64,000 nt of DNA from the NCBI GenBank assembly GCA_013399875.1, contig VXAZ01008167.1, positions 2,632,534-2,696,533 on the forward strand. The letters are read 5' to 3'. This document shows positions 1 to 10,812 of this stretch, piece by piece. Both the position numbers and the translations under genes were made by a program. Under the pieces are notes generated by a model. That model was not told the origin of the DNA. It ran no database searches and saw only the letters and a list, made by a program, of their open reading frames with translations. Source of the stretch: Gymnorhina tibicen (taxonomy: Eukaryota; Chordata; Aves; Passeriformes; Artamidae). Within the stretch, counting starts at the first letter, position 1, and each line of letters begins with the position of its first letter.

Positions 1-2960
1 AGCTGCTCAGCTGGGGTGTTTCCTTAATCCATGCCTGTGCCTTCCAGAATCAAAGCAATACTGAGGCACAAGAAAATTATCTCTACCCTACAGAGCTCCA
101 TAGAGTGGAGTAGGGAAGAGAGCAAATGGGCATTTCTCTGCTGGAAATCTTGTAGAGGCTCAGATGAGACAACTGCACTTCACTGATGGAACAACCCTCT
201 GTTGACACATTTAATCTAAATTAATTTTTTCATCTTTATGCAACAAAGTATGACCCAAACCGTCTGGGCCACTGGAAAAAGAAAGAAAAAAAAAATAGCT
301 ATAACCAAGCTGCTGTGTGAGCAGTACCACGGAAGCGCTGAGAATGTTTTTAGTGCTAATTATTGTACATAATAAAATATATTTATCTTCCTGCCTAGGA
401 AATCCTGTGAATGTTCTGCATTTGTCCATTCCCACCTCTCTGAAACTTTTTTCATATATACTTAGTAATATTTTTTCATAAGGAGAAATATAATAAAATA
501 TAAAATATGGAATTTGATTTTTTACTTACTCACTATGCTACAAATAGCAGTAGTTTCACTGATCCCAGTAGACCCAAACCTCTATTGATGAAATCACTCT
601 GGAGCTATTGGTTGAAGTAGAAACCTATTGATTTATATGAGATGAAAAACTGGTAAAGTGAAACTGAAGTGGCATGAAAGTAAAGTAAATGAGACAAAAA
701 TCAGTGCCATTTGTTTACTGTTTTCATACCTACTGTGTTTTTGTGATACTGTTATGTGAAACAATTCAATGATTATCTTACAGCCAACTAAGTAGAATCT
801 GATGGAAAAAAAATATTTTCTAGCTGTAATGAACCAAATTCCTTTAATACTAAGACCACTTTTCTATGTCTGAAAGCTTTTGGATATGTTTGGGATATAT
901 TTTGAGACAATAAGAATTATTGTGCTCATTGCAGAAAGGTTTTCTGTCCCTTCAGCAGCTGAGTTTTTGAAGTCAGGCCCATAAGGTAAGTAGAGCTGCA
1001 TGAAGAGATGAAAAATTAAACTAAAGAGAAGTAAAACATGACTCTTGGACTATTGGACTCATGTGGATATTTACCCTTCATGTACACAACTGTGTTCATA
1101 CATAATTGGAGCTCTAGAGAAAGTTGAGGGAGCAGATGCAAGATAAATGGTTCCTATAAGAGCAACATGTCCAGTACTTTTTTGCAATTTTGAAGCATCT
1201 CTCTCCTCCAAAGAAATTATTATTTTTATTTTCCCTTCATTACTCTAGAGGTCAGTTTCCTTCAAGAATTCAGAATAAGATATGCCATTGCTAGTGACAT
1301 AAATAGTGTTTTGTTTCTGCTAACTGTGCAGAACAGCACTTTAGGGAGAGAGAATCAAGATTCTGCCTTTCCTTTTGCCTCATGGAGGGAATATCTGACT
1401 AGTTTCCCACCAAGACTTCACTCTGTATAGCTATAAAAGTGGTGGAATCACAGTTGTATCTCAGATAATACTTTGAAGCTTTGCACAGCTCCAAGTCAGG
1501 CCATACCCTCTGTCAGCTTGAAGGGAGATGGGTAAGAGCTGGCACACATCTGAAAATCTGAGGTATGCTTGTAGTGTCCATGAAAGGCAACTGCAGAAGT
1601 TCACAGACCTGAAGGAAGGCTGTGTGCCCATCAGTCTGCCTCCTCTCTTCTGATTGGTTTCATAAAGGATATAGTTTCTGCCTATGAAACTCTCATTATC
1701 ATGTCTTCATGGTAGATACACAGGTTAACCTTTTCTTCCTCTAGATGTATTACAGTTTTACCATCTGACATATTGATATTTTTTTCTTGCTTTTTTCTGC
1801 TGTTCCTCATTGATTGCAAGGTTTGGCTTTTTTTAGTTTGAGGCTGGTTGGAGTTTTTTTTGCTGTGTTCCTGTCTCAGAAGCAAATGCGATGTTTGCCT
1901 GTTTGTCTTCTGGTGCCCCAGTACTTCAGTTGTCACAGCTTGATGCTCAGTGACATGTATGTGCCTGACTCTGTGGGTGATACTCCTTGTGCTAATTGCT
2001 TCTCCTCTGACTGAAAGGAGAGCTTTAGGTTAATAAATGCTGCCTCAGAGATGCAAACACCAGGAGCTGAGGTCATTCTATTTCTAAAATTTCATTGCTC
2101 TGAATTTGTGCATTGAAATAGAGGAGTCTGAAGGTGATGCTCTGGGCTCACTGATGACAGTGGAAATTTTGACATGGGCATTCAAGACTCCTTCTCTGAG
2201 AGTTCAGGATAGTCCTTGCTGGACCTCAAGTATTTACCCAAAGAGGCCTTGCTTAAATATAGATCTGTTTCTCTAAGTACCATTTGTTATAGCCAGGAAT
2301 TAACAACAGGAAGACACGGAGCTGTCACACACCTTGCAGCACATGCCTCCCTCCTGCCCTGCAGCAGCCCCCCAGGGGTCTGGATGGGCATATGGTGACA
2401 CATTGCCTTCTTCAGTGAAGCTGATTCACCTAATCCTTAAGTGAAATAACACCACACAAAGCAGGCTTGTTTAAGCTGCATATTTGTTTTTTACTTTGCA
2501 GCTTACAATTATAGTGGAGCATATGGCAATGCAGATGAGCAGTCAAGGTCCAGACCCCTGGGATGAGTGTAGCTGCAGTCGTACCTCAATGAAACCAAAT
2601 GACTTATGGCAGAGATGACTCTGGTCCCAGGAGACATCTGCTGCCTTGCTGGGTAAAGCTGTGGTGACTGCACAGAGCTGGCTGCTCAGAGAAGCAGAGC
2701 CCAGCTCAGACATGTAGCCAGAATTGTGCTTGAAAACGCAGGGAGTAGCACCACCAGGTCTACTTTTGAGAGCCTGCAGTAGTGCCTACGAGTAGTTGGA
2801 CCCAGGCAATATATTAGTTGTTTTCTGCAGTATCCTGGGCCAATGAATGAAGGAAAACAAGACTGCTGCTATAATGGCCACATTTCCTTGCACTTTTATT
2901 TAGAGATCTTTCCCTGTTACTCAATGCGTTGCCATCCCATTTGGTCCAGGAGTAACGTGA
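1..2960. other. unique non-coding DNA, no gene seen
   Basis: I see no gene here. The sequence is AT-rich, especially 440-520 and 780-910. Open frames on both strands stop within about 85 codons and none looks like a known protein. No tRNA-like or snRNA-like block was recognised. The stretch just before 2960 leads into an AAC/AAT microsatellite. Diverged old repeats could be hidden here, but none can be named by eye. Confidence 0.6.
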
Positions 2961-3040
2961 CAACAATAATAACAATAACAACATCAACAACAATAACAAC
3001 AACAATAAATAATAACAATAAATAATAACAATAAATAATA
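2961..3040. repeat. AAC/AAT-type microsatellite with a 13-bp higher-order unit
   Basis: The stretch is made almost entirely of AAC and AAT triplets on the + strand. The right half resolves into three perfect tandem copies of the 13-mer AACAATAAATAAT (3001-3039), so a longer unit has formed inside the simple repeat. No LINE or SINE body is visible next to it that would make it a tail. It is probably length-variable between individuals. Confidence 0.9.
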
Positions 3041-4289
3041 TCTCAGATCTATGCTCTCTCTGGGGACGTTTGCGCAGAGAATTTGCATTTCAAAAAGATA
3101 CTTGCCCTAATATTTACCTTCCAAATATCTGCCTTTGGAAAGGCACATACCATAAAACTCCCACCAGATGAAAAACCTTGACATGGTTTGTCTGCCTGTT
3201 TTTGCTGCCTGAAAGAACTGTCTGTTAGCTCATTTTCTAAGGACAACTCCCAAGACTGCCACGGTTTTGACCAGCAGTGCTGTTTCTTTGTCCTCTGTTC
3301 ACTGCTGCTACAAACATCACTGTCCTACCAATATTTAATTCCCCTGCAGTCTGTGGACCATATCTTGCCCCCAGTGTGTGTCAGGGGACACCAGTTGTGG
3401 TATATCTGTTGTCCAGAGCAAATCCACACTCCTGGTCTGAGGGTCTGATTTTCCCCACCACACACTGGGGAGGAAGGAAGGACCCTCAGGTGTTTCCTCT
3501 GCACTCTGTATGGTCTTACCACTGCTTTACTTGGTGCGAGTGCCGGTGAGATGAACGACAGTGTGACTGAGTGCCGCCACTCGGTGAAGGGCCATTACAA
3601 TGTGGAATTTATCCTGTGTTTATCTAAATGACAGCAACTGCTCAATGTTACCAAAGGAACAGAGAGCAGCACTTTCAAAGGAGAAGGATGGTACGACCAT
3701 AAATCCAATGGAATAATGGGATTTGTATGGGGGAAATGTCTAATCCCTTTCACAATAAACAGGTGTATGAATGACAGATGCAGATAAATAATGAATGCTT
3801 CCAATTTATGATCAAGGATTGAGTGAGCAGAAGATAATGCAGTTGCAGCTCTGACTGAATTTTAAACACCACTTGAAATCTCAGAGTTCAGTGTGAAGAC
3901 CTATTCGATCATTCACTTCTGTTTATGCTCTTTACTTCATTAGTTTTAAGTACTTATAATTCTGCAGACACAACTGAAAGCAGAGGTGGGCTGAGAACAA
4001 AGAAATGTAAATAACTAATAGGATTTCGTGCTTTATCCAAAGTGTTCTTTAAAGCTGTTTCACTATGAACACTCAGGCACAAACAGAGAGTGTTAATTGA
4101 GTGGAATTGGGTGTGAATGCACGCATCAGTCTTGTCCGCAGCAACAAGGCCAAAGAGACAACAGTGAGGAACACTATATCCAGAGAAAAAATTAGTTTGA
4201 GAGGCACCCAGGGCTGGATGAGTACTCCAAAGCAAGTAACGTGCTTGAGATTTGAGCACATCTGGTAAAGTCTTAAAACAGAAGTTAGA
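3041..4289. other. unique non-coding DNA, no gene seen
   Basis: No coding region is supported; the open frames on both strands (up to about 100 codons) overlap each other and resemble nothing known. A small CpG-bearing patch at 3541-3590 holds a perfect 5-bp hairpin stem, extendable to about 8 bp with one G-T pair (3566-3585, loop CCGC). It has no recognisable RNA-gene context. Confidence 0.5.
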
Positions 4290-4830
4290 AAAGGGACTAA
4301 ATTTTTCTTATTAGGTCATCTACTCAATCTCCTTGTCAGTGTAGCATCCTTCTCTGAAATATTCCCTTCAGGGTTAACTTCCCAGCCTCTTATTAATTCT
4401 AATTTGGGCATTTTATCTGCACTGACACCGTGAATAATTAACTCAAGGAACTCCTTGCTGAAGGTTAGCCTTGGAGCAAAGCATTCAGCAGTGTTTTAAA
4501 AAGGCATGGATGCATTTGTTAATAGCATCTGCACCTGCGCTGCTGGCAAATGGAACAGGGACTATCAATCTGGCACTACCTGGTCTCAAGACAATTATCC
4601 TAATGGTATGCTATAGCTGGATTATAAGACATTTGTATCAGCGTCTAGAGCATCTCTCAGTTCACTTAGAGGCAGGAAATCAGGTTTCTAACTGAGCTAA
4701 TACATGAGGGTATCCATCAGCAGAGTAGCTGAACTGTCTGTCAGTGCAGCAATAAATATGAATGCAATCATGTTAAAGGTTGCACAGTGTGATTAAACCT
4801 GCTGCACGCTCAGCACAAAGGATGTCCTCG
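4290..4830. promoter_or_regulatory. possible conserved non-coding element (unverified)
   Basis: This repeat-free stretch has the look of a vertebrate enhancer. It carries many homeodomain-type AT cores (ATTAAT, TTAATTA-like and AATAATTAAC around 4392-4443, CAATTATCC near 4592, GATTATAAG near 4620) set in mixed-sequence DNA without simple repeats. An open frame of 74 codons at 4471-4695 has no recognisable protein similarity and is probably accidental. Conservation was not tested, so this call rests on base texture and site density only. It may equally be ordinary unique DNA. Confidence 0.25.
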
Positions 4831-7239
4831 GAGCAGTGTCACTGTAGATGGGTCATAGCTGCCATACGCTGAGGCAGGGAACCACAGGGAGGGATTCTGG
4901 CGGGGGTGAGCTGCTCCTGACTGCATCCCTCACTGTGACTGGGGCAAGGTGAGGAGCTGTATTCATACCAGTAGCTTAAATGGTGTCAGGAAACAGTTCT
5001 AGGAACTGGAAACTGATCATTCATGCTGTGAAAATACCAACCCCCGGCACTGTTATAGCTTGGCTCAAGTGGTCTGTCTCTTAAACCTCCCCTGGGCATG
5101 ATCTGGGGAACAGCAGGGGACAAGGGTCCTTCCTCACAGGTGGTTTGAATGTGGCCACCCTGCTCTGCAGAGCAGGCCTAGGCTGTTCCCCAAAAGCTGA
5201 GAGAAATTACTCTGAGTACTTGTGATGTGCAGTTACAGGTGTGGTTTAGGGTGCCCCGTCCCCAAACCTGCAAGTGGAGACCTCTGGGCTTGGGTCCAGC
5301 CCTTGCATTGCTCACAGCAGGCTTGAAGCATCCAAGAGCAGAGCTTGGAGAATCCAGGAGCAGAGCGTGCGAGCAGCAAAGCTTTTGAGAGTTCATAGGA
5401 GGATTTTTGGATGTGCTTGCTGTCAGGATGATGTTGCCATCCTCACACACAAGGTCCCACGTGGCCAGGTCCTGCCTCTTTCTCTTTTCACAGAGCTTTT
5501 CACTCTCACTTGCCTGCCACAACAATCCTCATCACCCTTTCGAGTCTCTGGGCTTGTACCCATGCAGATCTCTGTACCAAAGAAAACTAAAGCTGTTCTT
5601 CCTTTGTTTTTTGTCATGGCCATGCCTGGAATATGCAGTTTCCAAAAAGGCCTTATGCAGCACAGTTCCTGCATTGAAGAGGGTAACTCGACAGTCAATC
5701 ACATAAAAATAATTAATTATAAAATTTATGGTGTGTGTATTTATCTATGTATATGAATATATGTGTATGGACCTCCACTTCTCTCTCTCTCTCTCTGTAG
5801 ATAGGGGGATAAATGTAAGTCAAAAGAGCAAAACAAACAAAATATTTGAGGTACTTCTGTGGTTTTCCTCTCTCAGAACAACTGAAGTCCTGAAAAAGTT
5901 TTTGTCATTATCTTAACAATACTTTTGTGACAAAGGGAGAGGCAAAAATCAGGAAGAAATACTAATTGGTGAAGGAATGAGAGTAGATCCAGATTGTCCA
6001 CCAGAGCACTGCAAAGTGGTGTGTGCTTGACCCACATACTCCTAAGTGTTGTAACCAAATAAGCAATTATAATTAAAAAAAAAGAGCCATGCATCCAGAA
6101 GATAATATTTTATAGCTCATTTCAGGGGATTATATTTGAGATTTCTATTTAATAAAACCCCCTCAAACCTAATGTCATGCAGACTGATGTGTAGGACTAG
6201 GAGAAATAGTTACCACTGAAGTGATTTAGGGTTAGTAACCCAGACCACCTACAATTATTGGACTCAAAAATGTACAAGTTCAGTTTTCAAAATGCTTCTC
6301 TAAGAGTAGCCTGCATGCCATATGTCTGCAAATGTTGCCTTCTACAGTACATGCAAGGAAATCCAAAAGCCTTGGAAGGCTCATATTTCATTTGATGCTG
6401 CTGCTGTGTTTATAAGAAACAGACGAAAAATAATGATCTGATGGCAGAATATGATTTATAGCTTTATGCGTAGGAGGGGGATAAAAACCCTGTGTCCTGG
6501 CAGACAGTCCTTGGTCCTGCATCTTTCCAGTTGATTTCAACTTGGCGACAAAAATCTAAAAGAAGTGGAGTTAGGGCTGACTGAGTTTTCCATTTAGGAA
6601 AGGCTGGGAAGTGGCCAGATAACCTAAAAATGATTGTTGTCTGAATAATCTAAGAGCAGACAGAAGCATTTCCGTTAGCCTTCTGCACAGCATTTCACTT
6701 TTAGCTACATTTTGGGTTTGGTTTAGGATGCAACTTCTGACTTTCTGCAGAGCTGACAGAGCTGCAAAGTCAAACCAGCACCCTGGATTGGATATTTTGC
6801 ATGTGAAACTGGCACCAAACCTCAAAAAAAAAGTAAACATGGAGAATCTGAGTTGCAAGCAGTCACAAAAAAAGAGTCTCTAGAACTCACTGAGGTGTTC
6901 AGTCTGGAACCTCTGTCCATGACTAAGACCAGCTTACACCAGCTGTGGTATGAACATGAAACTGCATAGAAGATGGTCTAAGCATCTTCAATATAGATAT
7001 ATTTATCTATAAATAAAGCAGTCAGAGGGGCTTTATTTTCAGTTTTCCAATGGAAAAAATGTGAGACACATAATTTTCTATCAAATACCCAGCCTTGTTC
7101 ACAGCAGGATGATGCCAGTTAAATGGTTTCAGACAGAACAAGTCACTTACAAGCCCAATTTTTGACTTTGCATAAGATGTAAGATCTCGTATCTTTGAAG
7201 TGCAGAGTTTTTAAATAGCTAAGACATTCAGAACCCAAC
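4831..7239. other. unique non-coding DNA with a short CT repeat
   Basis: No gene is supported. A 160-codon frame on + (5274-5756) overlaps frames of 91-115 codons on the other strand; none looks like a known protein, and this length is near chance expectation. A dinucleotide CT run of about eight units lies at 5781-5796. Around 6380-6500 a short patch carries AATAATGATC and a GGGGGATAAAAACC block that resembles a TATA element, but no promoter context such as CpG enrichment or an initiator is seen. Confidence 0.55.
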
Positions 7240-7310
7240 TACCTTCATATGACTTCAGTGGGAGTTGCCTACTTGCCTGCATTTGAAGATCTGGCTGAAG
7301 CGGTATACAA
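7240..7310. repeat. possible ancient amniote interspersed repeat fragment
   Basis: The phrase GACTTCAGTGGGAGTTG followed by TTTGAAGATCTGGC resembles a very old dispersed repeat seen across reptile and bird genomes, in which a 'ctt cag/caa tgg gag t' core is followed by a 'tttgaaaatc' block. Family assignment is not possible by eye. A related core occurs twice at 43.4 kb in this window. Confidence 0.3.
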
Positions 7311-8689
7311 AAATGGGACTTCAGTTCTGAAAATTCTTCAGATTTTTTAGACCTATTTATTTTTCAAATTGAGAACTATGTAAATGTGGTTTGGCAAAAC
7401 TTTATAATAAAATGAAATCCAAGGATAAATTTGGATTTTATTTTTTCATATTTTCCAGCATCAGTGGCAACTTGGTAATTGGATATGGTTTGGCCCCAAT
7501 CCTAATTCTGACACAGAGCAGAAGATACAAATTCATGAACTATTTTTAGAGAGTATAAAAGAAATCAACTACACCAGTGTCTGCTGTGCAGCAGAGTGCA
7601 CAGGATCTTTTACAAAAATATGTCAGTCTGGATGAGGGAATCTGAAAATATTTTCGTGATTTATAATACCAGTGACTGCAAGGTGAGCATTTCCTTTACA
7701 TTTCTTACTCAGGCCCTCAATCAGTGGCTCTCACATGACCATGGACATGAGCAACTATCAGCAGATGAGCAGGATGATTCCTGACCATCAGCTGAACTGA
7801 TCTTTTCCGTAGGCTCTGGTGTAGTCACTGCTTCCCTGAAGTCCAGGAATGAGTAGTTGCCTTCTGCAAGTTGTTCCCCAAATTGACTCAGGGACACTAA
7901 AAGCCCTTCACAGCACTGTCAAAACAGAATAGAAGTTAGCTGTTCAACCAGCCAAGAGTTTATCTTTAATATTGGTGCTCCTGGTGCCTCGAGCCCCAGT
8001 GCAGCTGTGTATAAGATGCAAAGTACAAGGCCCTGTCCTATGCTCATACAATGCAGCTTATCAGCATGTCAAGATCATAAGTAACTAGAAATCTCCATTC
8101 TCAACAAAATCTCAACAGCTGATATCATCATTGACTGTCCAATGACTTCTGGTGGCTGATCTCTGGTAAACCTCTCCCTAAACCACAGATGCTTCTATGC
8201 TTGGTGGTGTAACCCACAAGACCAAAGATGTAAATGGCTTGAAGACAGAATTCTTATTTTTCTGTACTGTAGTGTTTTCTGAAGGTCAGGTTGAGGGCAT
8301 ATCAGCATGGACACCATGGATCAACCTCAAGCTCACTAAGAGGCAGTTTATTCTGGAGCAAAACCCATTTACAAGGCTGACTGGGGCAGAGTATCTGGAG
8401 GCATTTCCACAAATGTTGTAAACCCTGTTCCCACCCATCCAAAATCCTCCTACACAGAAACCCTCAAACATGCAAGCAAGCAAAATAGGAGCAAAAGAAA
8501 AGTAACAAATGAATGTTTAACATTTCATCTACTTTTTATTCTTTTGGAAATAAAAAAAATATTGTGACAACACTGCAACAAACTTTCTGTGAATATTTTT
8601 CCTTGTATGTCTTGCATTTTGTTTCCAAATGAACAGTACACCCATTAATTAACAAGGGTGGGAAACACTCTTCTGAGGTCAGGCAGTGA
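7311..8689. other. unique non-coding DNA, no gene seen
   Basis: Open frames are short (at most 74 codons) and unrelated to known families. No repeats beyond small A/T runs were recognised. Confidence 0.5.
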
Positions 8690-8812
8690 TAAAAACTGCA
8701 CAGCTCTGGATTCTGTGATGAGACACAGGTCCTCCTCCATTTGCCAAAATCCTATGTGTGATACTTGGCAAGTCACTTTGTAACTCCCCTGTATCTATGG
8801 CCATTTTTCCTC
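8690..8812 (+). mobile_element. MIR-like SINE remnant
   Basis: The order of blocks fits the core of the ancient tRNA-derived MIR SINE: a cysteine-codon-like 'cagctctggattc' region, then TGTGATACTTGGCAAGTCAC (8757-8776), then a pyrimidine-rich 'taactcccctgtat' part. The last two correspond to the MIR 'gtgaccttgggcaagtcact taacctctctg' stretch. The copy is strongly diverged and lacks a recognisable 3' end, as expected of an element that predates the split of birds and mammals. Confidence 0.5.
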
Positions 8813-9599
8813 TTCACTGTTTGTACATATACTTGCATCAGGATGAATGAATTACAAGCACAGTCTCATGTTTAAATAGTCACAAAATGATTAATTCCTG
8901 GTATTTGAGCCACTGGTCTGAAGTCAGACAGGTCCAGCTTTTTAGCATTTAGTAGAGAACCTTTGCAAACACAGAAAATGATTTTTAAGAAGCAGTTTTT
9001 ATGCAGATTAACTATAATTGATATCTACTGTGGCCTTGGCCTTGTTGAACTTCTGGGAGTGTCTTCAAAAATTGTCAAAGGTAAAACACAGACTACAAAA
9101 CACAGTTCAAGAAACATTGTCACCATTAAAATGACAGTATCTGATTATGACTCAGTAGTTCAACTGACAAGCACTTTAAAACAACTCAGATAAATGACCA
9201 AGAATGGCCTGAAAATGAAAAAATAAATAATATATAAAAGGAAGGAAGAAAGAAAATATCTAAAATTTCCTTATTGTTGTCAGATGGTGTTTCATTTTTT
9301 GCCTTAAAGCAAGACCTCTCTGCCCCTGGAAGACTCCAACATCACCCACTTGCTTTACTGAAGAGAAGGTCATGCCTGCCTTTCCATCAAAAATTCCTCT
9401 GTCTTCCTCCCTTCTCTGTTTCCCAGCCTTTTTCTGCCCAGAGTTTTATAACTCTGCTGTAAGAAATTGCTTCTGGGCTGAAACTTGGCAGCAAAAGTCT
9501 GATTTCAGGCCAGGAATGATCCCCCTCCCCTTCTGGTTTTCAAAACTCTTTTCTTCTGGTCAGATTTGAGGAGCAGAAGAGGAGAGCAGAGGGAGAGGG
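8813..9599. other. unique non-coding DNA, no gene seen
   Basis: No gene is supported. The region runs from AT-rich DNA with a GGAAGGAAGAAAGAAA purine tract (9240-9255) into pyrimidine-rich DNA (9390-9440) where two overlapping short frames are open. Neither translation is recognisable. Confidence 0.5.
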
Positions 9600-9840
9600 C
9601 AGCGTGGGGCATTCGGCACAGGAGCTGGCTGGCTCTGGCTGCTTTCATCATGCTTCAGTGGCTCTTTATTTTTCCAGCTGAAATACGGGTGATTTCTGCA
9701 TAATGTGGCAGGGATACTTTTGTCTATGTGTTTGTACTTAAGCGGAAAATGGCTGAGTCATTTCTTCTCAAAAGCAATTTTACTGTGTGAGCTGCTTACT
9801 TCCTTTCTGGTTCTCCTTCATTTTAGTTTGTGTTGATGTT
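9600..9840. promoter_or_regulatory. possible conserved regulatory stretch with an AP-1/Maf-type site (unverified)
   Basis: Repeat-free DNA with balanced composition carries GGCTGAGTCATTT at 9751-9763, a match to the AP-1 consensus TGAGTCA with a Maf half-site extension (GCTGAGTCA). Nearby are ATAATG and TACTTAAGCG blocks. A single site of this length occurs by chance about every few kilobases, so the call depends on conservation that I could not test. Confidence 0.2.
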
Positions 9841-10682
9841 CAAAAGGAAGGTCCAAAATAACACACTCCTCTCTGGGTCAGCAAAAACAGCTTCACAAAC
9901 GCTTGTGTGCATCCAGAGTTCTCCTTTAGTGCTGGAGCTGAACAGAAATATTGAAATGATGGTACTGATACCATTGTAACAGCAGTGACACAGTAAAGAC
10001 AGTACCTGGGAGTACTTTAGATGATTCTCTTTAGATTATGAGAGTGCTTGAAAAACCAGACTAAAATCAATTTTCACTGTGTGAAAGGGCAGTAAGGATA
10101 AGTTCTGAACTAAAACCCAACAGTCTTAAAAAGAGAGAGACAAAATAGGAGGTGAGGAGGTGCAGGGGCTCAGGATAATGACCTCTGTAAGGTCACCCAG
10201 TGGCTCTTGGCTCTTTAGGCGCAGCAGCAGCAGCAACATGGGGAGCAGTGTAACAGCCTGCCATGTATTTGGTGATAATGTTATATTCATGACTGCAGTA
10301 TTACAGGAATGTGGCCACTGCTGGGTGGTGCTCACACAAGGAAAGGAGATGTTGATGCTGAAGATGGTTGTGCAGCCTCTTCTCAAACACCTCTGTGTGC
10401 TGATTCTGTGCTGAGCCCCAGCAGCTTTTTTGTCTGCTCTGAGCAGTTTGTGACTCAGTACTGAACATGAACATCCAGCTTTCATGTGACTTCAAAATAT
10501 TACTTTCTTCTGGTGCTTCTCGGAGGGTTTACTAGAAGGACATAATTGTCCAAAGCCTGCTGTGACACGGAGCAGGGTGCTTGAGAAGGATCAGCCTCAT
10601 GTGTCAGGTTCTCCATGGTGAAGTACCTGCTGGCTTCAAGTGAGAGTGTTCCTCTCAAGACCTGTGAGTATTAGTAATGGAA
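9841..10682. other. unique non-coding DNA, no gene seen
   Basis: Frames of 84-119 codons overlap on opposite strands at 10126-10495, the usual picture of stop-poor GC-richer non-coding DNA. No domain or motif is recognisable. A CAG-rich patch (GCAGCAGCAGCAGCAACATG at about 10219) accounts for part of the opening. Confidence 0.5.
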
Positions 10683-10812
10683 TAATAGAATGGTTTGGGT
10701 TGGAAGAAACCTTAAAGATTATCCTTCAAACCCTCCTGCCATGGGCAGGGATGCCACCCTGTAGATCAGGTTGCTCAGGGCCCTGAGCAACCTGGCCTTG
10801 AACACTTTCATT
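10683..10812 (-). mobile_element. CR1 LINE, 3' end fragment
   Basis: Read on +, the stretch starts TAATAGAATGGTTTGGGTTG and continues through 'ggaagaaaccttaaagattat', 'ccctcctgccatgggcagggatgccacc' and 'caggttgctcagggccc..cctggccttgaacact'. This is the reverse complement of the 3' end of the bird CR1 retrotransposon, so the element lies on the minus strand with its tail at the left. It is truncated at the 5' side at about 10812, as most CR1 copies are. It retains only the 3' untranslated part and the last codons of ORF2. It is non-autonomous and inert. Confidence 0.9.

Noticed and set aside
2814..3005. Leucine-rich minus frame as a signal peptide or membrane protein
   Set aside because: The leucine run is the translation of the AAC/AAT microsatellite.
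3541..3590. Hairpin as a selenocysteine insertion element
   Set aside because: The ATGA, AA-loop and GA quartet arrangement is not formed in the right places, and there is no selenoprotein frame nearby.
5274..5756. 160-codon plus frame as a possible gene
   Set aside because: The opposite strand is open for 91-115 codons over the same DNA, no domain is recognisable, codon use is unremarkable and the length is near chance for 64 kb.
6470..6500. GGGGGATAAAAACC as a gene TATA box
   Set aside because: There is no CpG enrichment, initiator, downstream exon or conserved promoter partner. A similar block occurs at 35.43 kb with no context either.
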